From NCBI GenBank assembly GCA_902570715.1, contig CACFZB010000003.1, forward strand, positions 1 to 51,343: 51,343 nucleotides of DNA, given 5' to 3'. Below, in pieces: positions 16,491-27,285 of this stretch; positions within the stretch are counted from its first letter, which is position 1; the number at the start of each line of letters is the position of its first letter. The notes beneath the pieces were generated by a model. The model was given only the letters and a program-made list of their open reading frames with translations. It had not been told where the DNA came from and searched no databases. Position numbers and translations under genes: made by a program. The DNA is from an uncultured Pelagibacteraceae bacterium (GTDB lineage: Bacteria; Pseudomonadota; Alphaproteobacteria; Pelagibacterales; Pelagibacteraceae).

Positions 16491-18563
16491 TTATTCTGAA
16501 GCTTGCTTCATAGAAAGTTTAACTTTACCTCTATCAAAACCTATTACTTTAACTTTTACTTCATCACCTTCTTTGACCACGTCGGTAACTTTGGCAACTC
16601 TTTTTTCTGCAAGTTCTGAGATATGAACAAGTCCATCTTGTTTACCTAAGAAATTAACAAATGCACCAAACTCCATAATCTTCATCACTTTACCTGAGTA
16701 AATTTTGTTAAGTTCAGCTTTAGCAGTAATATCTTTAATCATTTGCATTGCAGTGTTTCTAGACTCTTCGTCTGGTGCAGCAACTGTGACTACACCTTCA
16801 TCATTAACATCAACTTTAGCACCCGATTTTTCAACAATCTCTCTAATTGTTGCTCCTCCTTTTCCTATAACAGCAGCAATATCTTTTTTGTCTACAGTTA
16901 TTTTCTCCATTTTTGGAGTATGTTTCCCAACATCTGCTCTTGAGGCTGAAAGTGCTTTATTCATTTCACCTAAAATATGGACTCTTCCATCTTTAGCTTG
17001 GCTTAATGCCTGTTCCATGATCTCAAATGTTATACCAGTAATTTTAATATCCATTTGAAGCGAAGTTATTCCATCTTTAGTTCCAGCAACTTTAAAATCC
17101 ATATCACCTAAGTGATCTTCGTCACCCAATATATCTGACAAGACACTAAAATCATTTCCTTCTTTAATTAATCCCATTGCAATACCTGCGACTGGTTCTT
17201 TAATTGGCACACCAGCATCCATTAATGCTAAAGATGTTCCACAAACAGTGGCCATTGAGGACGAACCATTAGACTCTGTAATCTCTGATACTACTCTAAA
17301 AGTATATGGAAATGCTTCTTTAGATGGTAACGAAGAATGAATTGCTCTCCATGCTAATTTACCATGTCCTATTTCTCTTCTTCCAGTTCCAATTCTTCCT
17401 GTTTCTCCAACTGAAAATGGTGGAAAGTTGTAATGAAGCATAAATCTTTCTCTTTGTAACCCATCTAAACTTTCAATTCTTTGCTCATCATCCGATGTAC
17501 CTAAAGTAGCAGTTACAATTGCTTGTGTTTCTCCCCTTGTAAATAAAGCAGAACCATGAACTCTCGGTAAAATACCAACTTCACAAGAAATAGGTCTTAC
17601 ATCAGATAATCCTCTTCCATCAATCCTATTTTTATTTTTTAAGATATCTGTTCTAACTATAGATTTTTCTAAATTTTTAAGTTCTGAATTCACGTCTAAA
17701 TCAGTATAATCCTCATTATCTTCATAAAGTTTTTTAGCTTTGTCAGTAATTTCTGATATTTGATTTGATCTATCTTGCTTATCTCTTGTTGCAAAAGCTT
17801 TTTTAAGGTCTTCTGTAAAAGTTTTTTCAAGTTTTTTCTTAATTTCTGAAAGATCTTTCTTTTCAACAGTCCATTCAGGTTTTCCACACTCTTTTGCAAG
17901 TTCCTCTATCATCTGAATAACAGGAACAAAACCTTCATGGCCAAACTTAACTGCATTCAGCATTTCTTCTTCAGTTAAACCACTTGCTTCAGACTCAACC
18001 ATAAGTACTGCATCTTTTGTGCCTGCCACAACTAAATCTAATTTTGATTTTTCCAGGTCAGCTTTTGATGGATTTAAAATGTATTTTCCATCGATATAAC
18101 CAACTCTAGAAGCTCCAACAGGGCTTAAAAATGGCATTCCTGATATAGCTAGTGCTGCTGATGAAGCTATAATTGATAAAATATCAGCCTCATTTTCTTT
18201 ATCGTAAGAAATTACAGTCGGTAACAACTGAACTTCATTTTTAAATTCATCAGGAAACAATGGTCTAATTGGTCTATCAATTAATCTTGAGATTAGTGTT
18301 TCACTTTCAGTTGGTCTTGCCTCTCTTTTAAAATAACCCCCTGGAATTTTTCCAGCTGCATAGTATTTTTCTTGATAATTTACAGATAATGGAAAGTAAT
18401 CAACATCGGGGTTTACTTTTTTTGCCCCAACCACTGTTGCTAAAACAACTGTCTCACCGCATGTTGCGATTATTGCGCCGTCTGCCTGTCTTGCTACTTT
18501 TCCTGTTTCTAAACTTATCTTTTTTCCTGCTACTTCAATTTCCTTCTTATATACTTTAAACAT
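16491..18563 (-). CDS. pnp: polyribonucleotide nucleotidyltransferase (PNPase)
   Basis: Phosphorolytic 3'-5' exoribonuclease of the RNA degradosome. The 690 residues carry two RNase PH domains (first around [20 protein letters not shown], second around [18 protein letters not shown] with [12 protein letters not shown]), a KH domain ([20 protein letters not shown]) and a C-terminal S1 domain ([19 protein letters not shown] to KLSMKQAS). It lacks the extended acidic tail some Proteobacteria have. It lies downstream of rpsO as in many bacteria, where the pair is often autoregulated. Confidence 0.97.
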   Translation of the reverse strand: MFKVYKKEIEVAGKKISLETGKVARQADGAIIATCGETVVLATVVGAKKVNPDVDYFPLSVNYQEKYYAAGKIPGGYFKREARPTESETLISRLIDRPIRPLFPDEFKNEVQLLPTVISYDKENEADILSIIASSAALAISGMPFLSPVGASRVGYIDGKYILNPSKADLEKSKLDLVVAGTKDAVLMVESEASGLTEEEMLNAVKFGHEGFVPVIQMIEELAKECGKPEWTVEKKDLSEIKKKLEKTFTEDLKKAFATRDKQDRSNQISEITDKAKKLYEDNEDYTDLDVNSELKNLEKSIVRTDILKNKNRIDGRGLSDVRPISCEVGILPRVHGSALFTRGETQAIVTATLGTSDDEQRIESLDGLQRERFMLHYNFPPFSVGETGRIGTGRREIGHGKLAWRAIHSSLPSKEAFPYTFRVVSEITESNGSSSMATVCGTSLALMDAGVPIKEPVAGIAMGLIKEGNDFSVLSDILGDEDHLGDMDFKVAGTKDGITSLQMDIKITGITFEIMEQALSQAKDGRVHILGEMNKALSASRADVGKHTPKMEKITVDKKDIAAVIGKGGATIREIVEKSGAKVDVNDEGVVTVAAPDEESRNTAMQMIKDITAKAELNKIYSGKVMKIMEFGAFVNFLGKQDGLVHISELAEKRVAKVTDVVKEGDEVKVKVIGFDRGKVKLSMKQASE

Positions 18564-18619
18564 TTCATTTCCATTTCTTTTCGTTCGTTTCGTTCCATCC
18601 GTTCCATCTAACTTGATTT
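18564..18619 (-). promoter_or_regulatory. repetitive purine-rich leader of pnp
   Basis: The 56 bp between the rpsO stop and the pnp ATG hold a degenerate tandem repeat. On the minus strand a GATGGAACG unit occurs twice, followed by AAACG and AACG copies and then AAAAGAAATGG just before the start. It is richer in G than surrounding spacers. In E. coli the rpsO-pnp spacer is the site of RNase III/PNPase autoregulation. Here I see no strong hairpin, so function is a guess. Confidence 0.35.
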
Positions 18620-18868
18620 TTATTTTCTCAAATTCAATTTCGACAGTACATTTTTGTAAGAATCCATCTTATTTTTTTTAAGATAATCTAACAATTTTTT
18701 TCTTTTATTGACTGCTTTCAATAATCCAACTGAAGAATGTTTATCCTTTTTGAATTTTTTAATATGGGTTGAAAGCGTTTCAATTTTATCAGTCAGCAAA
18801 GCTATCTGTATCTCTGAAGATCCAGTATCCTTCTCGTGAATTGCCAACTCTTTTGTTCTTTTATTCAT
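18620..18868 (-). CDS. rpsO: 30S ribosomal protein S15
   Basis: Primary 16S rRNA-binding protein of the 30S platform. It has 82 residues against the usual 88-89, with the shortening at the N-terminus (starting [21 protein letters not shown]). The rRNA-binding signature is retained: [37 protein letters not shown]. It sits directly after rbfA; the usual truB between them is absent. Confidence 0.95.
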   Translation of the reverse strand: MNKRTKELAIHEKDTGSSEIQIALLTDKIETLSTHIKKFKKDKHSSVGLLKAVNKRKKLLDYLKKNKMDSYKNVLSKLNLRK

Positions 18869-18876
18869 ATTTTTTC

Positions 18877-19245
18877 CTATTTATTTGTTTGTTTTATTAA
18901 GTTCTCTATTTTTTCTGCATATTCAAATGATTCATCTTTTCTAAAAAGAATTTTCGGAAGAAATTTAACCACTACCTTTTGTGAAAGAATTTTTCTAATC
19001 ATAAAAGAATATTCTTTTAATTTTTCAATAACTTCATCCGCATTTTTTCCACCAAGTGGTAAAACATATGCTTTAGCAATTTTTAAGTCTTGACTCATTT
19101 TTACTTCTGTTACCGTAATAGTGTTAGTTTCTAAATTTGGTAATTTAGCCTCGTTTCTTATAAAAATCATACTTAAAGATTGTTTAATCATCTCACCAAC
19201 CCTAAGTTGCCTTTGCGAAACTGGTTTACCTATTCTATCAGTCAT
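18877..19245 (-). CDS. rbfA: ribosome-binding factor A
   Basis: Late 30S maturation factor that binds near 16S helix 1 and is needed at low temperature. The 122 residues contain the KH-like fold, with RQLRVGEMIKQSLSMIF near the start, ITVTEVKMSQDLKIAKAYV and KVVVKFLPKILFRKDESFEY towards the end. It follows infB immediately (stop and start adjacent) and precedes rpsO by 8 bp. Confidence 0.95.
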   Translation of the reverse strand: MTDRIGKPVSQRQLRVGEMIKQSLSMIFIRNEAKLPNLETNTITVTEVKMSQDLKIAKAYVLPLGGKNADEVIEKLKEYSFMIRKILSQKVVVKFLPKILFRKDESFEYAEKIENLIKQTNK

Positions 19246-21462
19246 TTATATAGATCTTTCTTTAGATGTTACATTAAATGCTTCAATCGTGTCATTTTTT
19301 TGAAAATCCATATAATCTTTTAACGTAATTCCACACTCTTGGCCATTGTTGACTTGTTTTACTTGGTTCTTTTCTCTAAAAATAGTCCCAATTTTTCCCG
19401 TAAAAATAATACTCCCATCCCTTATAATCCTAACACTAGATGTACTAGAGATTTCACCATCAGTTACTTTAGAACCAGCAACTTTTCCAGCACCAGAAAC
19501 TTTAAATATTTCTAAGATTTGAGCTGTACCAGTGATTGTTTCCTGAATATCAGGCGTGAGCAAACCTGACATTTTACTTTTAACGTAATCTAACACCTCA
19601 TAGATAATATTATAAGATGATATTTTTATTCTCTCATTTTCAGCGAGTTTTTTTGCTTCCTTACTAGGCTTAACATTAAATGCTATTAAAACTGCACTTG
19701 AAGCTTTTGCTAGTGTAACATCTGTTTCTGTAACCATTCCTATATCTGCTAATATAATTTTTGGTTTTACTTCGTCATTTTTGATCTGACTAATTGCATT
19801 TTTAATAGCCTCAGATGATCCATGAACGTCTGATTTAATTATTAAATTCAATTCTTTTGAAGAATTGTCATTAAATGCAGATTCTTGTGTTGCAAACGAT
19901 AATGGATTCTTGCTCTCTTTTCTTTCTTGAGCTCTACTTTCTCCTAAAGTTTTTGCCTCTTTTTCACTATCTAAAACTATGAAATCATCACCAGATTTTG
20001 CGGCACCATTTATACCCAAAATTTCTACAGGTGTTGATGGAGTTGCCTCGCTAACGGCTTTACCTTTATCATTAATTATAGCTCTTACTTTTCCCCATTT
20101 TAATCCACTTACAAAAAAATCTCCTTTTTTCAAAGTGCCTGAAGTAATTATTATGTTAGCAACTGGACCCCTTCCAATATCTATTTTAGACTCTAATACC
20201 ACACCTGCTGCTTTAGACTCAAAGTCTGTTTTTAGATCTAAAATTTCAGCTTGTAAAATAATATTGTCTATCAACTTATCTAAATTTAATTTGGTCTTAG
20301 CAGATATTTCAACCATCAAAGTATCACCGGACAACTCTTCAGCAATTAATTCATGTTCTAATAATTGATTTTTAATCTTTTGTGGATCTGCCTCTGGTAA
20401 ATCACATTTATTTATTGCAACAACTATAGGAACTTTTGCAGCTTTCGCATGCTTAATTGATTCTATTGTTTGAGGCTTAACACCGTCATCTGCAGCAACA
20501 ACTAAAACAACTATATCAGTTAACTTTGAACCTCTAGCTCTCATTTCTGTAAATGCAGCATGACCTGGTGTATCAATAAATGTTAGTTTGTTAGACTTGC
20601 TCTCTATTTGATAAGCTCCTATATGCTGTGTGATTCCACCAAATTCACCTGAAACTACATTCGCACTCCTTAAAACATCAAGCACTGACGTTTTTCCATG
20701 ATCCACATGTCCCATTACCGTTATAATTGGTGGTCTATTTTGTAAATTTTCTGTTCTAGAATCTTTAATTTTTTGAATTATTTCATCAGCTTTTTTTTCT
20801 CTAATTGGATTATGTCCAAATTCCTTAACTAAATATTCTGCAGTGTCAGCTGCTAGTGTTTGGTTTATTGTAACAGTAACACCCATTCCAAATAAAAACT
20901 TAATAACATTACTAGATTGTTCTGCCATTCTATTGGCAAGTTCTCGAACAGTTATTGCTTCGGGAATATTAATATCCCTCTTAATATTTTTTGGTGTTAC
21001 ATTTCCTTCTTCTTTACTAGTACTTTTTAATTCTTTTTGTCTTGCTCTTTTTACTGAAGCTAAACTTCTTTGTCTTGTTTCAATTTCATCACTTAGTGCT
21101 CTTGAGACAGTCAATTTAACTTCTCTTTTTTTAGAACCTGTTTTTGTTTTTTTTTCTCTATTTTCTGTATCTCCTTTTAATCTTTTAGTCGCTCTTTGTT
21201 CTGCAAGCTTTCGTCTCTCAAAATCGCTCAAAACTTGTCCTGTTTTTGGAGGAAAATTTACTTTTGGAGATATGCCTCTTTTAAAACCTGATTGAGATTG
21301 TTTAAATTGTGAAGATCTATCAAAATTTCCCTTTTTTGAGGATTTACTGTAATTTTTTTCAATTATTACAGTTTTCTTTCCTAAAGTTTTTGAGCCCTGA
21401 AAATTTTTAGTTGGTTTTTTTGAGGATCCTGAAATAGTAAGTTTTGTTTTTTTTTTCTCCAT
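19246..21462 (-). CDS. infB: translation initiation factor IF-2
   Basis: GTPase that places initiator tRNA on the ribosome. The 738 residues start with a long basic, low-complexity region (to about 150), then the IF2 N domain (ITVRELANRMAEQSSNVIKFLF). The G domain has GHVDHGKTS (G1), DTPGHAAF (G3) and NKCDLP (G4), followed by domains II-IV ending near GQECGITLKDYMDFQKND. All GTPase motifs are intact. The ylxR gene that often separates nusA from infB is missing; the gap is only 10 bp. Confidence 0.97.
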   Translation of the reverse strand: MEKKKTKLTISGSSKKPTKNFQGSKTLGKKTVIIEKNYSKSSKKGNFDRSSQFKQSQSGFKRGISPKVNFPPKTGQVLSDFERRKLAEQRATKRLKGDTENREKKTKTGSKKREVKLTVSRALSDEIETRQRSLASVKRARQKELKSTSKEEGNVTPKNIKRDINIPEAITVRELANRMAEQSSNVIKFLFGMGVTVTINQTLAADTAEYLVKEFGHNPIREKKADEIIQKIKDSRTENLQNRPPIITVMGHVDHGKTSVLDVLRSANVVSGEFGGITQHIGAYQIESKSNKLTFIDTPGHAAFTEMRARGSKLTDIVVLVVAADDGVKPQTIESIKHAKAAKVPIVVAINKCDLPEADPQKIKNQLLEHELIAEELSGDTLMVEISAKTKLNLDKLIDNIILQAEILDLKTDFESKAAGVVLESKIDIGRGPVANIIITSGTLKKGDFFVSGLKWGKVRAIINDKGKAVSEATPSTPVEILGINGAAKSGDDFIVLDSEKEAKTLGESRAQERKESKNPLSFATQESAFNDNSSKELNLIIKSDVHGSSEAIKNAISQIKNDEVKPKIILADIGMVTETDVTLAKASSAVLIAFNVKPSKEAKKLAENERIKISSYNIIYEVLDYVKSKMSGLLTPDIQETITGTAQILEIFKVSGAGKVAGSKVTDGEISSTSSVRIIRDGSIIFTGKIGTIFREKNQVKQVNNGQECGITLKDYMDFQKNDTIEAFNVTSKERSI

Positions 21463-21472
21463 TTTTCATACC

Positions 21473-23026
21473 TCAATCTTTATAAACTATATTTCTGGCA
21501 GACATTATTAGCTCATCTGCTTCATTCTTGGATAATGCAAAATCTTCCAAATAACCTTGAATCTTAATTCTTTCACCTTTCACAATATCAAAACCCCCAG
21601 TAAGTTCATCAGATGCGAGATCTGCAAAGTCTTCAAGTTTTAAGATTTTTTGTTCACCTAAGGTAACCAGCATCCCTGGAGTTAATCCTTTAAGATTTAT
21701 TAAAGAGTCCTCTAATCCTAAATCTTTTATTCTTTGAGAAATATCCTCTTGATCCTTTTGATAAAATTCCTTAGCTCTCTCTATTAATGCTTTAGCTGTT
21801 TCTTCCTCTATACCCTCAATCTTAGAGAGATTTTCTGTAGAGCTGTCTTTAATATCATCTATAGTTGAAAACCCTTCAGCGACCAATAATTGACCAAGTG
21901 TTTCATCTAGCTCTAGGTTTTTAACAAAATTATCTGTTTTTTCCTTAAATTCTAATTGTCTTCTCTCTGAGTCCTCCTGATCTGTCATTATATTTATTTC
22001 GTAATTTAAAAGTTTTGTAGCTAATCTAACATTTTGACCTCTACGACCAATAGCTTTACTTAAATTTTCTTCTGTTAAAATCACATCTAATTTTTTTCTT
22101 TCAGTATCAACATTTACTCTTTGAACTTCTGCTGGCGACAATGCATTTGAAACTAAAATAGCAGGGTCCTCAGACCAATTAACAATATCAATTTTTTCTC
22201 CTTGTAACTCGTTTACTACAGCTTGAACTCTTGATCCTCTCATCCCAACACATGCACCAACTGGATCTAAAGATGTATCTACAGCCCTAACACAAATTTT
22301 TGCTCTACTACCAGGGTCTCTTGAAGAAGATTTTATTTCAATTAAACCATCATATATTTCTGGAACTTCCTGAACAAAAAGTTTTTCCATAAACTTTGGG
22401 TGTGCCCTTGAAAGAAATATCTGTTGTCCTCTTGTTTCTCTTCTGACATCATAACAATAAGCTTTTATCCTATCCCCAGCTTTTATATTTTCTCTAGGAA
22501 TTAATTCATTTTTTTGTATTATAGCTTCAGTTCTTCCCAAATCGACAATTACATTCCCAAATTCTAATCTTTTCACAATGCCACTAAGAATCGTGTCTTT
22601 TTTATCAATAAAATCGTTAAATTGTCTCTCTCTTTCAGCCTCTCTTACATTAAAATTAATTACTTGTTTAGCCGTTTGTGCTGCAATTCTTCCAAAATCA
22701 AATGAAGGTAATGGTTGTAAAATTTCATCACCAATTTTTTTTTCCTTGTTTGAAGAATTTAATTTTACAGCATTTTCTAGTGTTATTTCTGCATTTGTAT
22801 TTTCAGGATTTTCGACGATTATCAACTTTCTGAAAAGTTCAATATCGCCATTATCTCTATTTATAATAACTTTAATTTCATTGTCCTGACCAAATTTGGA
22901 CTTTGCAGCTTTAGCAATTCCTGTTTCCATTGAATTGATTATTAATTCTTTATCTATAGATTTTTCAATAGCCACAGCTTCTGCTATTCTTAACAATTCT
23001 AATTTGTCAGCTCTTTTATTTAACAT
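21473..23026 (-). CDS. nusA: transcription termination/antitermination factor NusA
   Basis: RNA polymerase-associated factor for pausing, termination and rRNA antitermination. I chose ATG 23026 (MLNKRADKLELLRIAEAV) because it matches the family start and has TGGAG about 9 nt upstream; the track's 23056 start lies inside a terminator hairpin. The 517 residues include the N-terminal RNAP-binding domain, S1 (GIVKRLEFGNVIVDLG), KH1 (GACVGMRGSRVQAV), KH2 (AIGRRGQNVRLATKLL) and two C-terminal helix-hairpin repeats. It heads the nusA-infB-rbfA-rpsO-pnp block. rimP is not upstream as in most bacteria. Confidence 0.96.
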   Translation of the reverse strand: MLNKRADKLELLRIAEAVAIEKSIDKELIINSMETGIAKAAKSKFGQDNEIKVIINRDNGDIELFRKLIIVENPENTNAEITLENAVKLNSSNKEKKIGDEILQPLPSFDFGRIAAQTAKQVINFNVREAERERQFNDFIDKKDTILSGIVKRLEFGNVIVDLGRTEAIIQKNELIPRENIKAGDRIKAYCYDVRRETRGQQIFLSRAHPKFMEKLFVQEVPEIYDGLIEIKSSSRDPGSRAKICVRAVDTSLDPVGACVGMRGSRVQAVVNELQGEKIDIVNWSEDPAILVSNALSPAEVQRVNVDTERKKLDVILTEENLSKAIGRRGQNVRLATKLLNYEINIMTDQEDSERRQLEFKEKTDNFVKNLELDETLGQLLVAEGFSTIDDIKDSSTENLSKIEGIEEETAKALIERAKEFYQKDQEDISQRIKDLGLEDSLINLKGLTPGMLVTLGEQKILKLEDFADLASDELTGGFDIVKGERIKIQGYLEDFALSKNEADELIMSARNIVYKD

Positions 23027-23040
23027 ATTTGTTTGCTCCA

Positions 23041-23066
23041 AAAAAAAATGGGCCAAAGCCCATTTT
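23041..23066 (-). terminator. intrinsic terminator between metK and nusA
   Basis: AAAATGGGC and GCCCATTTT form a perfect 9 bp stem around a 4 nt loop. On the minus strand it is followed by a run of T residues, the classic rho-independent form. It ends metK transcripts about 57 bp past the stop. The T run directly abuts TGGAG, the ribosome-binding site of nusA, leaving no room for a promoter between them. NusA expression must come from read-through or from a promoter overlapping the hairpin. Confidence 0.85.
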
Positions 23067-23122
23067 GATAATTCAACAATGTAGTGGCAATATATTAAAG
23101 TTTTTTAATTATTCAATAAAAA

Positions 23123-24292
23123 CTATTTTGAAAAAATATCTGATTTGTTAGTCTTTTCCCAAGAAAATGCTCCATCTTTATCGGGAATTCTGCCAAAATG
23201 ACCATATGCGGAAGTTTTTTCATAAATTGGTCTATTCAATTTCAACATTTCTCTGATTCCTCTAGGGCTTAAATCAAAATTTTCCTTTATCTTTTCTTCT
23301 ACAAATTTATTTTTATCAATGTCATTATCAAAAAGATTTACATAAATAGATAATGGTTTTGATACCCCAATTGCATAAGCAAGTTGTATTAAACACTTAT
23401 TAGAAATTTTTGAAGCAACCACATTTTTTGCAATGTATCTTGCAGCATAAGCTGCTGATCTATCTACCTTGGTTGGATCTTTTCCTGAAAAAGCACCCCC
23501 ACCATGTGGGGCTGCGCCTCCATAAGTATCAACAATAATTTTTCTTCCAGTAAGACCACAGTCTCCATCTGGTCCACCAATTACAAAGTTTCCTGTGGGA
23601 TTAACATAAAATTCGCTCTCATCAAAACCATCCATAAATTTTTTTGGTATCGAATTTATCATATATGGTCTTAACAACTCTCTTACTTGTTCCTGTTTCA
23701 CATCAGCTGAATGTTGTGAAGATATAACTACTGACTTAACTTTCGATGGTTTTCCATTTTCATATTCAAAGGTAACCTGACTTTTAGAGTCTGGCTCAAT
23801 ATTTTTCAACTTTCCTGATTTTCTATCTTCTGCCATTAATCTCAAAATTTTATGAGAAAAGTGAATTGGAGCAGGCATTAGAACATCAGTTTCGTCACAT
23901 GCATAACCAAACATTATGCCTTGATCTCCTGCACCTTCATCCTTGTTTCCTTTTGAGTCAACACCCATTGCAATGTCAGCTGATTGGGAATGAAGATAAC
24001 TTTCTATTTTAGTGGCCTCTTTCCATGTAAAACCTTCTTGATCGTATCCAATATCTTTTATGCATTCTCTAACTTTTTTAATTAAATCATCTTTTTTAAT
24101 TTCTGGTCCTCTTACTTCACCAGCAAGGACTACTTTGTTTGTAGTTGTAAGTGTTTCACAAGCAACTCTTGAATAAGGATCATTTGACAAGTATGTATCT
24201 ACAACCATGTCAGATATTCTATCTGAAACTTTATCTGGATGTCCTTCTGAAACTGACTCACTGGTAAAAAGAAAATTTTTTAAATTACTCAT
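23123..24292 (-). CDS. metK: S-adenosylmethionine synthetase
   Basis: Makes SAM from methionine and ATP. The 389 residues show the family signatures [32 protein letters not shown] and [23 protein letters not shown], with the C-terminal [16 protein letters not shown]. Length and motifs are normal. Its start overlaps the end of lnt by 8 bp, so there is no room for a SAM riboswitch here. It ends at the GC-rich terminator before nusA. Confidence 0.97.
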   Translation of the reverse strand: MSNLKNFLFTSESVSEGHPDKVSDRISDMVVDTYLSNDPYSRVACETLTTTNKVVLAGEVRGPEIKKDDLIKKVRECIKDIGYDQEGFTWKEATKIESYLHSQSADIAMGVDSKGNKDEGAGDQGIMFGYACDETDVLMPAPIHFSHKILRLMAEDRKSGKLKNIEPDSKSQVTFEYENGKPSKVKSVVISSQHSADVKQEQVRELLRPYMINSIPKKFMDGFDESEFYVNPTGNFVIGGPDGDCGLTGRKIIVDTYGGAAPHGGGAFSGKDPTKVDRSAAYAARYIAKNVVASKISNKCLIQLAYAIGVSKPLSIYVNLFDNDIDKNKFVEEKIKENFDLSPRGIREMLKLNRPIYEKTSAYGHFGRIPDKDGAFSWEKTNKSDIFSK

Positions 24293-25829
24293 TTTTGAAC
24301 CTATTAAATGAAAAAATTAAAAAAATATACAACAAAATCAATAAACTAAATATTTTATTTCCATATAAAGAAAATAATGTTGGATATTGAACTCTTCTAC
24401 TATCAAAATCAATAAAGCCCTCTTTTCCAAAATCTATTTTTTTCTCTATTTGTCCAAGTGGATTAATGATAGCAGATATACCATTATTAGCTGACCTTAT
24501 AACATATTTACCAGACTCTAAAGCTCTATAAACACTATGAACAAAATGTTGTTTGGGGCCTATAGATTCTCCAAACCAACCATCCTCTGAAATATTAAAT
24601 ATTAAATCGAAATCAAAATTTTTTGATAAATTTCCACTATAAATCATCTCATAACAAATAAGAGGTAAAATTTTCAATTTTTTATTTTTGTTTTCAATAT
24701 CTATAATCTTTCTAGTTTGTCCTTTTGTAAAAGATCCAAAATTGTTGGTAATTGTTTTTAATCCGATCTTATTAAGAATATTTTCATAAGGTAAGAATTC
24801 TCCAAAAGGTACAAGGTTGATTTTATCGTAATCTTCGATCAAATTTAATTTAAAATCAAATACTGAAAAAGAGTTAAAATATATTTCGCCACTTTCACTC
24901 AATAATCTTTTAGTTATACCTAGGCCAATTAGATGATTTTTATTAAAGTTTTCTTTAAATGTGTAGCTATATAAATTTAACTCATCTTGATAAGTATCTG
25001 GTATTATTCCTTCGGGCCATAAAAAAAATATTTTTTTTGTTTTATTGGGAGCACTTAATTTTATTAATTCATTAATTACATTCTCAGTTTGAACATTGCT
25101 ATAAAATCTATCTAAGCTTATATTGGATCCTATTACTCTAATAATATAAGGATTATCTATAATTTCATTATTCAAAAATTTTTGCTTATAATAATTACCG
25201 TAATTAATGAATAATATTGGAATAAATATAAAAATTATAAGCACTAAAATATCTATTTTTGATTTTCTTAAAATATAAATCGCTGGTGCTGAAAACAAAC
25301 TTATTACAATAAGATTCAGAGAGTATGTTCCAATAACAGATATTATGCTTATAAAATTAAGTTTATCTGAAAGGCTATAAATTATAAAATTCCAAGGAAA
25401 TCCTGTAAAAATATTACCTCTAATAAACTCAATAGATCCAAATAATAAAGAAAATAAAAAAAAGGCACTTAATAAATTTCTTAAATTGAATAAATGAAAG
25501 ATTAAAGTAATCAAACCATAAAATAATGCTAAAAATGCAGGTATAAGGATTATTGACATTGGGATTAAATAACTAAAATCCCTATCAAATGTTAAAGATA
25601 TAGAAATCCAATAAATATTAGTTAAAAAATATCCAAAACCAAAAAACCAACCATAAAAGAAATAGATTTTTTTATCTGATTTAGTGTTTAATTTTTTGAA
25701 TAAAAAAACAAAAAAAATGCTAAATGTAAAAAAATTAATTAGAAAAAAATTAAATGGAGGAAGACTAAAAGAACTCAATACTCCTAATAGAAATAATAAT
25801 AATGTATCTAGTAATAATTTTTTTTTCAA
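24285..25829 (-). CDS. lnt: apolipoprotein N-acyltransferase
   Basis: Inner-membrane enzyme that adds the third acyl chain to lipoproteins. The 514 residues have a hydrophobic N-terminal half with several membrane spans and a nitrilase-like periplasmic domain. Its Glu-Lys-Cys triad is visible in [21 protein letters not shown] and [12 protein letters not shown] last membrane span ([15 protein letters not shown]) lies at the C-terminus. It lies between ybeY and metK; corC, often between ybeY and lnt, is missing. The BON lipoprotein in this window would be one substrate. Confidence 0.95.
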   Translation of the reverse strand: MKKKLLLDTLLLFLLGVLSSFSLPPFNFFLINFFTFSIFFVFLFKKLNTKSDKKIYFFYGWFFGFGYFLTNIYWISISLTFDRDFSYLIPMSIILIPAFLALFYGLITLIFHLFNLRNLLSAFFLFSLLFGSIEFIRGNIFTGFPWNFIIYSLSDKLNFISIISVIGTYSLNLIVISLFSAPAIYILRKSKIDILVLIIFIFIPILFINYGNYYKQKFLNNEIIDNPYIIRVIGSNISLDRFYSNVQTENVINELIKLSAPNKTKKIFFLWPEGIIPDTYQDELNLYSYTFKENFNKNHLIGLGITKRLLSESGEIYFNSFSVFDFKLNLIEDYDKINLVPFGEFLPYENILNKIGLKTITNNFGSFTKGQTRKIIDIENKNKKLKILPLICYEMIYSGNLSKNFDFDLIFNISEDGWFGESIGPKQHFVHSVYRALESGKYVIRSANNGISAIINPLGQIEKKIDFGKEGFIDFDSRRVQYPTLFSLYGNKIFSLLILLYIFLIFSFNRFKNE

Positions 25830-25830
25830 T

Positions 25831-26292
25831 TTAATTTATAAATTTTTTAACAGATTTGAAAATTTTTTCTTCTTCATTATGCATTATCTTATAATCGTTT
25901 GATTTAAAATGCTTAAAACCCAATAAATGTAAAAAACCATGAATAAATATTTTTATTACTTTTTCTTTAAAATTTTTATTATTCAAGTTTCTTGGTTTAT
26001 TCATATAATTAAAACTAATTATAATATCCCCTAGATAAATTTCTTTTGTTTTTTTAAGTTTTTCTTGAAATGGAAAAGACAAAATATCTGTATGTTTATT
26101 TTTATTTTTAAACTTTTTATTCAGCTTTTTAATATTCTTATTATTGGATAGTAATAAAGTTAAATAAATTTTCTTGTCTTTAAATTGAAACTTTTTTGGA
26201 AAAAATTTGCAAATTCTATTAAAGAAAATTTCTTTTTTTTTTATTTTTTTATTCCAAAGTTTTTCTTCAGAAAAAACATTAACTCTTATCAT
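25831..26292 (-). CDS. ybeY: endoribonuclease YbeY
   Basis: Zinc-dependent RNase involved in 16S rRNA 3'-end maturation and ribosome quality control. The 153 residues contain the core TDILSFPF, LGDIIISF and the zinc motif HGFLHLLGFKH, with the three histidines in H-x3-H-x5-H spacing. The residue before the last histidine is Lys, where most homologues have Asp. It overlaps phoH by 14 bp, the usual phoH-ybeY pairing. Confidence 0.93.
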   Translation of the reverse strand: MIRVNVFSEEKLWNKKIKKKEIFFNRICKFFPKKFQFKDKKIYLTLLLSNNKNIKKLNKKFKNKNKHTDILSFPFQEKLKKTKEIYLGDIIISFNYMNKPRNLNNKNFKEKVIKIFIHGFLHLLGFKHFKSNDYKIMHNEEEKIFKSVKKFIN

Positions 26293-27283
26293 TATTGTTA
26301 GAATATGCTTTTACAATTTTAGATACTAATGGATGTCTTACTACATCGGAATGATCAAAATCCACAACTGATATCTCATTTAGATGAGAGAGTAATTTTT
26401 TTGCTCTATCTAATCCTGATAATTGTTTATTTGGTAAATCTATTTGAGATGGATCTCCATTAACTACAATTTTAGAATTTTCGCCAATTCTTGTTAAGAA
26501 CATCTTTATTTGAGTATCAGTAGCATTTTGAGCTTCATCTAAAATAGCAAATGAATTTTTTAAAGTTCGTCCTCTCATAAATGCTAATGGAGCTATTTCA
26601 ATATCTCCTATTTCTATCATCCTCTGAATCTTTTCAAAATGAAATAAATCATAAAGTGAGTCGTATAAAGGTCTTAAATATGGATCAACCTTCTCTTTCA
26701 TGTCACCTGGTAAAAAACCTAGTCTCTCGCCTGCCTCAACAGCTGGTCTAGACAAAATGATTCTCTCTATTTTTTTTTCTAAAAGCATTGTTAATCCGAT
26801 CGCGACAGCTAAAAATGTTTTACCTGTTCCTGCTGGACCTGCGGAAATAATTATTTCACTTTCTCTTAAAGCTCTTACATATTCTTTTTGTTTTTCAGAC
26901 CTTGGAATAATAGATTTTTTTGGGGTCTTAATTATATCTGTTACGTTAGTATTTTTTACTTTTTCATTTATCATGAACTTATCTATTGAAGATAAAATAT
27001 CCTTATTCTCTATTGTGCCATTATTTATGAATTGATCCACTAAAAATTGAATAGCATTTTTAATAATTTCATTTTTTTCAATTGTAGACTTTATTAATAT
27101 TGAATTCCCTCTTGAATATAAATTCGCACCAGTAATTTTTTCTAATTCTTTTAAATTTTTGTTAAATTCTCCAACTACACCCATCAATAAGTTATTATCA
27201 TGAAATATTACGCTCAATGAGTTATTTTCTGAATAAACAAATTTTAAGGAGGTTTGCATTTTTTTTTTAATTAAATTGCTCAA
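26279..27283 (-). CDS. phoH: PhoH-like ATPase (PhoL)
   Basis: Cytoplasmic ATPase of the PhoH family, often functionally paired with YbeY in RNA processing. The 334 residues include an N-terminal KH-like region and the P-loop SAGPAGTGKTFLAVAIG, followed by RPAVEAGERLGFLPGD and the Walker B-type FAILDEAQNAT. The start may be 27283 or the internal ATG at 27259 (MQTSLKF). It follows miaB after 2 bp in the conserved miaB-phoH-ybeY order. Confidence 0.93.
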   Translation of the reverse strand: MSNLIKKKMQTSLKFVYSENNSLSVIFHDNNLLMGVVGEFNKNLKELEKITGANLYSRGNSILIKSTIEKNEIIKNAIQFLVDQFINNGTIENKDILSSIDKFMINEKVKNTNVTDIIKTPKKSIIPRSEKQKEYVRALRESEIIISAGPAGTGKTFLAVAIGLTMLLEKKIERIILSRPAVEAGERLGFLPGDMKEKVDPYLRPLYDSLYDLFHFEKIQRMIEIGDIEIAPLAFMRGRTLKNSFAILDEAQNATDTQIKMFLTRIGENSKIVVNGDPSQIDLPNKQLSGLDRAKKLLSHLNEISVVDFDHSDVVRHPLVSKIVKAYSNNNDKS

Positions 27284-27285
27284 AT

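Noticed and set aside
20843-21295. 150-codon plus-strand ORF opposite infB
   Set aside because: It is the antisense shadow of the low-complexity IF2 N-terminal region and has no family features.
23026-23056. The track's longer NusA start (MAHFFLEQTN)
   Set aside because: These codons fall in the metK terminator hairpin and ribosome-binding site; MLNKRADK at 23026 matches the family start.
23123-24350. SAM riboswitch controlling metK, as known for methionine genes in marine bacteria
   Set aside because: metK starts inside the end of lnt with an 8 bp overlap, so no leader exists to hold a riboswitch.
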